A stretch of DNA of 53,791 bases from an uncultured Eubacteriaceae bacterium (GTDB lineage Bacteria; Bacillota; Clostridia; Eubacteriales; Eubacteriaceae). Positions within the stretch are counted from its first letter, which is position 1. Each line of letters begins with the position of its first letter. Under the pieces are notes generated by a model, which was given only the letters and a program-made list of their open reading frames with translations, was not told where the DNA came from and ran no database searches. Shown one piece after another: positions 51,414-53,791 of this stretch. The position numbers were made by a program, and so were the translations under genes. The stretch spans positions 1 to 53,791 of the forward strand of contig CANQOZ010000002.1 of the NCBI GenBank assembly GCA_947625585.1, written 5' to 3'.

Positions 51414-52754
51414 TTAATCTTTCTCTAGTAAAACTACTGTTTCAAGATGACCTGTATTTGGAAACATGTCTACTGGTTGAACTTTTTTAACTTTATAAAT
51501 CTGGCTTAAAACTTTCAAATCTCTAGCTAACGTAGCAGGATTACAACTAACATAAACTATTTTATTTAATTTAAGCTTTAATAAATATTCTAATAATTTT
51601 TTTTCACAACCTTTTCTAGGAGGATCAAGAATAACACAGGTTGGTTTTAAACTTAACTTATTAATTACTTCTTCGGCTTTGCCTACATAAAATTTACTGT
51701 TTTTTAATCCATTTAATTGAGCGTTATAAATAGCATCATCAATAGCTGCTTTATTAATTTCAATACCAGTAAGATGAGTATCACTGTTAGCTACATAGAT
51801 TCCGATAGAGCCTGTACCACAATACAAATCTAAAATTTCATCATCTTGAGATAATTCAATAAAGTTCTTTATGATATTATATAGAACTTCTGCTTGATCT
51901 GAATTTACTTGAAAAAAAGAATCAGGAGAGATTTTAAATTTTTTATTGCCCAAAGTTTCTATTAAATCTTTTCTCTTATATAAAACTTTAGTTTTATTTC
52001 CTAGGATACGATTTCCCTTACCCTTATTTATATTAAGGAAAATACTAATTATTAAAGGGTTCTTTTTTAACAAATTAATTATTTCTCTTTGATTCGGTAA
52101 GGAGTCTCCATTAATAATGAATGATATCAAAACTTCGTTTTCTTTATTAGATCGAACTAAAATTCCCCTTAATAAACCTTTATTAGTTTTTTCATTATAA
52201 ATAGATATATTCGCCTTTTTTATTATTTTTTCTAAAGTAGGAATTAATTTATTTATAGTATCTGATTGAATTTCACAATTATTAATTGTGACAATTTCAT
52301 GAGATCCTTTTTTATAAAAACCTAAACCGTTATTACTTACCTTAAATTGAGATTTATTTCTATAATTACATTTATTTGTTCCGATTATGGGAAGAATATC
52401 TAAGTCTTTAAAACCACCAATTCTGGTTAAACATTGTTTTAAATTATTTTCTTTTATTCTTAATTGTTCTGCATAATTTAAATTTCCATACGGACAACCA
52501 CCACAATTATTATTAAAAATGCATGTATTATCTATTCTTTTATTTGATTTTGTTATAAATTTTAATGTTTTTCCAATAGCATAATTAGGCTTAATTTTAT
52601 CAATTACAATTTTGACTTTATCTCCTGGGACTGTTTTATCTACAAAGACAGTAAAATTATCTACTTTACCAACACCCTCTCCTGTTGAAGTAATATCTTT
52701 AATATTTAAATTTAGTTTCTGACCTACTTTAATAGGTACTTTTAATTTTTCCAT
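51414..52754 (-). CDS. rlmD: 23S rRNA (uracil-C5)-methyltransferase RlmD (RumA family)
   Basis: 446 residues. An N-terminal TRAM domain (about 5-62) is followed by cysteines in NTCIFNNNCGGCPY and a later Cys in the CNYRN/CEIQ region that may bind an Fe-S cluster. The SAM-binding domain has LDLYCGTGSIGIYVA, ILDPPRKGCEKKL, and the catalytic Cys in VYVSCNPATLARDL. It makes m5U in 23S rRNA; a paralogue of RlmCD type with dual sites is also possible. AAGGAA lies upstream of its start. Divergent from thpR by 36 bases. Confidence 0.93.
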   Translation of the reverse strand: MEKLKVPIKVGQKLNLNIKDITSTGEGVGKVDNFTVFVDKTVPGDKVKIVIDKIKPNYAIGKTLKFITKSNKRIDNTCIFNNNCGGCPYGNLNYAEQLRIKENNLKQCLTRIGGFKDLDILPIIGTNKCNYRNKSQFKVSNNGLGFYKKGSHEIVTINNCEIQSDTINKLIPTLEKIIKKANISIYNEKTNKGLLRGILVRSNKENEVLISFIINGDSLPNQREIINLLKKNPLIISIFLNINKGKGNRILGNKTKVLYKRKDLIETLGNKKFKISPDSFFQVNSDQAEVLYNIIKNFIELSQDDEILDLYCGTGSIGIYVANSDTHLTGIEINKAAIDDAIYNAQLNGLKNSKFYVGKAEEVINKLSLKPTCVILDPPRKGCEKKLLEYLLKLKLNKIVYVSCNPATLARDLKVLSQIYKVKKVQPVDMFPNTGHLETVVLLEKD

Positions 52755-52790
52755 GTTTAAATTCCTTCTTTATTATTATAATAAGCAATT

Positions 52791-53342
52791 ATGAATGACT
52801 CAAAACGTTTATTCACTGCAATCCGATTTAGTTCAGATACAATAAAGCAAATTGAAAAAATTCAAAATGAATTAAAACAAATAGATCCAAATGCAAGATT
52901 TGTTACTCCAACTAGTAATTTTCATTTAACTTTATACTTTATTGGAAATGTATCTGATATTGATAAAGTTAAAAGTGCTTTTAATAAAGCTTGTCAAAAG
53001 TATAAAAATTTAATAAATGAACCGATAAAAATCGAATTTACGAAATTAGGTATATTCCGTAATAGAGGAGGAAATATAATTTGGCTAGGAGCTAAGGACA
53101 ATCAATATGTAAAAGAATTAGTATCTTTTATATATGAAGAATTAAAAAAATTAAATCTAAATTTAAAACCTGTAAATTTTAAAGCACATATTACACTCGC
53201 AAGAAAATATAAAGGTTCAATTCCCAAAAATGTAAAGCTTCCTGAAACTGTATATGCTACTGAAGCTGCATTAGTTTGGTCACATCGTAATGAACAAAAT
53301 ATACTTGTTTATGATAATATAATTAAACATAATTTAATTTGA
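52791..53342 (+). CDS. thpR: RNA 2',3'-cyclic phosphodiesterase ThpR (2H family)
   Basis: 183 residues with the two HxTx motifs of the 2H phosphoesterases: FHLTLYFIGN (about residue 45) and AHITLARKY (about 129). It opens 2',3'-cyclic phosphate RNA ends; the exact cellular substrate is unknown. TATAAT (52777-52782) lies only 8 bases before the ATG and there is no ribosome binding site, so the mRNA may be leaderless. Confidence 0.92.
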   Translation: MNDSKRLFTAIRFSSDTIKQIEKIQNELKQIDPNARFVTPTSNFHLTLYFIGNVSDIDKVKSAFNKACQKYKNLINEPIKIEFTKLGIFRNRGGNIIWLGAKDNQYVKELVSFIYEELKKLNLNLKPVNFKAHITLARKYKGSIPKNVKLPETVYATEAALVWSHRNEQNILVYDNIIKHNLI

Positions 53343-53360
53343 TTTAATAAGGAGCTTTTA

Positions 53361-53791
53361 ATGGATATTAAATTTGAACAATCTGAAAAGTTAAGAGAAA
53401 AACCAGAACCGGGTACAGAATTAGGTTTTGGTAATTATTATACAGATCACATGTTTTTAATGAATTACGATGATGAAGAAGGCTGGAACAATCCTCGTAT
53501 TGTCCCTTATGCTCCTTTAGAAATAGAACCAAACGCTGTTGCACTTCACTATGCTCAAGAAACGTTTGAAGGCTTAAAAGCATATAGAACTGAAGATGGA
53601 ACAATTCAGTTATTTAGACCTAATATGAATGCTAAAAGAATGAACAATTCAAATATAAGATTATGCATTCCAGAAATACCTGAAGAAGATTTTATTGAAG
53701 CAATCAAGGAATTAGTTAAAGTCGAAAAAGATTGGGTTCCTTCAGATAAAGATACTTCTTTATATATTAGACCTTTTGTATTTACAAATGA
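53361..53791 (+). CDS. ilvE: Branched-chain amino acid aminotransferase, N-terminal part (3' truncated by window)
   Basis: The frame is open from ATG 53361 to the window edge (143 residues), missing from the ORF track because it has no stop; the track's minus-strand ORF at 53368 is its shadow. TDHMFLMNYDDEEGWNNPRIVPYAP and HYAQETFEGLKAYRTEDGTIQLFRP are typical of fold-type IV BCAT, and the RLCIP segment follows. It transfers amino groups between glutamate and leucine, isoleucine or valine. GGAG lies upstream. The PLP lysine is off-window. Confidence 0.94.
   Translation, partial: MDIKFEQSEKLREKPEPGTELGFGNYYTDHMFLMNYDDEEGWNNPRIVPYAPLEIEPNAVALHYAQETFEGLKAYRTEDGTIQLFRPNMNAKRMNNSNIRLCIPEIPEEDFIEAIKELVKVEKDWVPSDKDTSLYIRPFVFTN

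Noticed and set aside
53368-53604. Minus-strand ORF at the window end
   Set aside because: It is the reverse of the ilvE 5' part, which clearly encodes a branched-chain aminotransferase.
1-53791. CRISPR arrays, insertion sequences, prophage or rRNA genes
   Set aside because: No regularly spaced repeats, transposase or phage genes, or rRNA signatures were seen on either strand.

Overview
The window is about 54 kb of AT-rich (roughly 30% GC by eye) chromosomal DNA from a single-membrane Bacillota (Firmicutes). The markers are a T-box leader, an L27 precursor with a cleavable N-terminus next to its protease Prp, a class B sortase, HslV/HslU, RecX, a small RelQ-type alarmone synthetase and the gene order obg-yhbY-nadD/yqeK-rsfS. 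A superoxide reductase, a two-subunit Fe-S (class I) fumarase and a low-potential ferredoxin suggest an anaerobe or microaerophile. Genus cannot be assigned from the sequence alone. There are no insertion sequences, prophage genes, rRNA genes or CRISPR arrays. The region looks like core genome with a few accessory genes at the strand switches.

Layout. (1) 1-13481: a tightly packed plus-strand run: mutS2 (3' end), cyclophilin, CDF-type transporter, histidine phosphatase, phoH, ybeY, dgkA, era, recO, an ACR3/BASS-like transporter, dnaE, pfkA, pyk. It ends in a terminator after pyk. (2) 13478-20195: a tryptophan T-box leader whose promoter is nested in the pyk terminator, followed by trpEGDCFBA and a convergent terminator. 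(3) 20198-25498: DUF815 ATPase (minus), recX, then relQ, a PD-(D/E)XK nuclease/XPD-type helicase fusion and a ferredoxin. A cre-like palindrome lies at the relQ start site. (4) 25587-29601: topA, hslV, hslU. (5) 29646-35216: mixed strands: a secreted DUF5648 protein, rpsB-tsf with a structured leader, yjbQ family, tRNA-Ser(CGA), superoxide reductase, nicotinamidase-like hydrolase, sortase B. (6) 35424-36516: L21 leader, rplU, prp, rpmA. (7) 36990-43145: obg, yhbY, nadD-yqeK fusion, rsfS, ychF and a two-component system. (8) 43153-49732: trmL, a flippase-like membrane protein, fumarase alpha and beta, an aspartate/aromatic aminotransferase, a LacI/CcpA-like regulator, then a TraB-family membrane protein. 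(9) 49734-53791: Nudix hydrolase, a GutA-like orphan, GNAT acetyltransferase, rlmD, thpR and the 5' part of ilvE.

How the genes work together. Ribosome biogenesis is spread over several units (ybeY, era, rpsB-tsf, rplU-prp-rpmA, obg, yhbY, rsfS, ychF, rlmD, trmL). DNA repair and replication genes (mutS2, recO, dnaE, recX, helicase fusion, topA) are interleaved with them. The trp operon would respond to uncharged tRNA-Trp. The fumarase/aminotransferase/LacI group could link aspartate, oxaloacetate, malate and fumarate metabolism under a local regulator. I do not see one wholly new multi-gene system. The best leads are the metal-site-degenerate CDF homologue with a doubled C-terminal domain, the cre-like operator on the relQ unit, the trp promoter nested in a terminator, the acidic tails on S2 and L21, and the orphan GutA-like protein.
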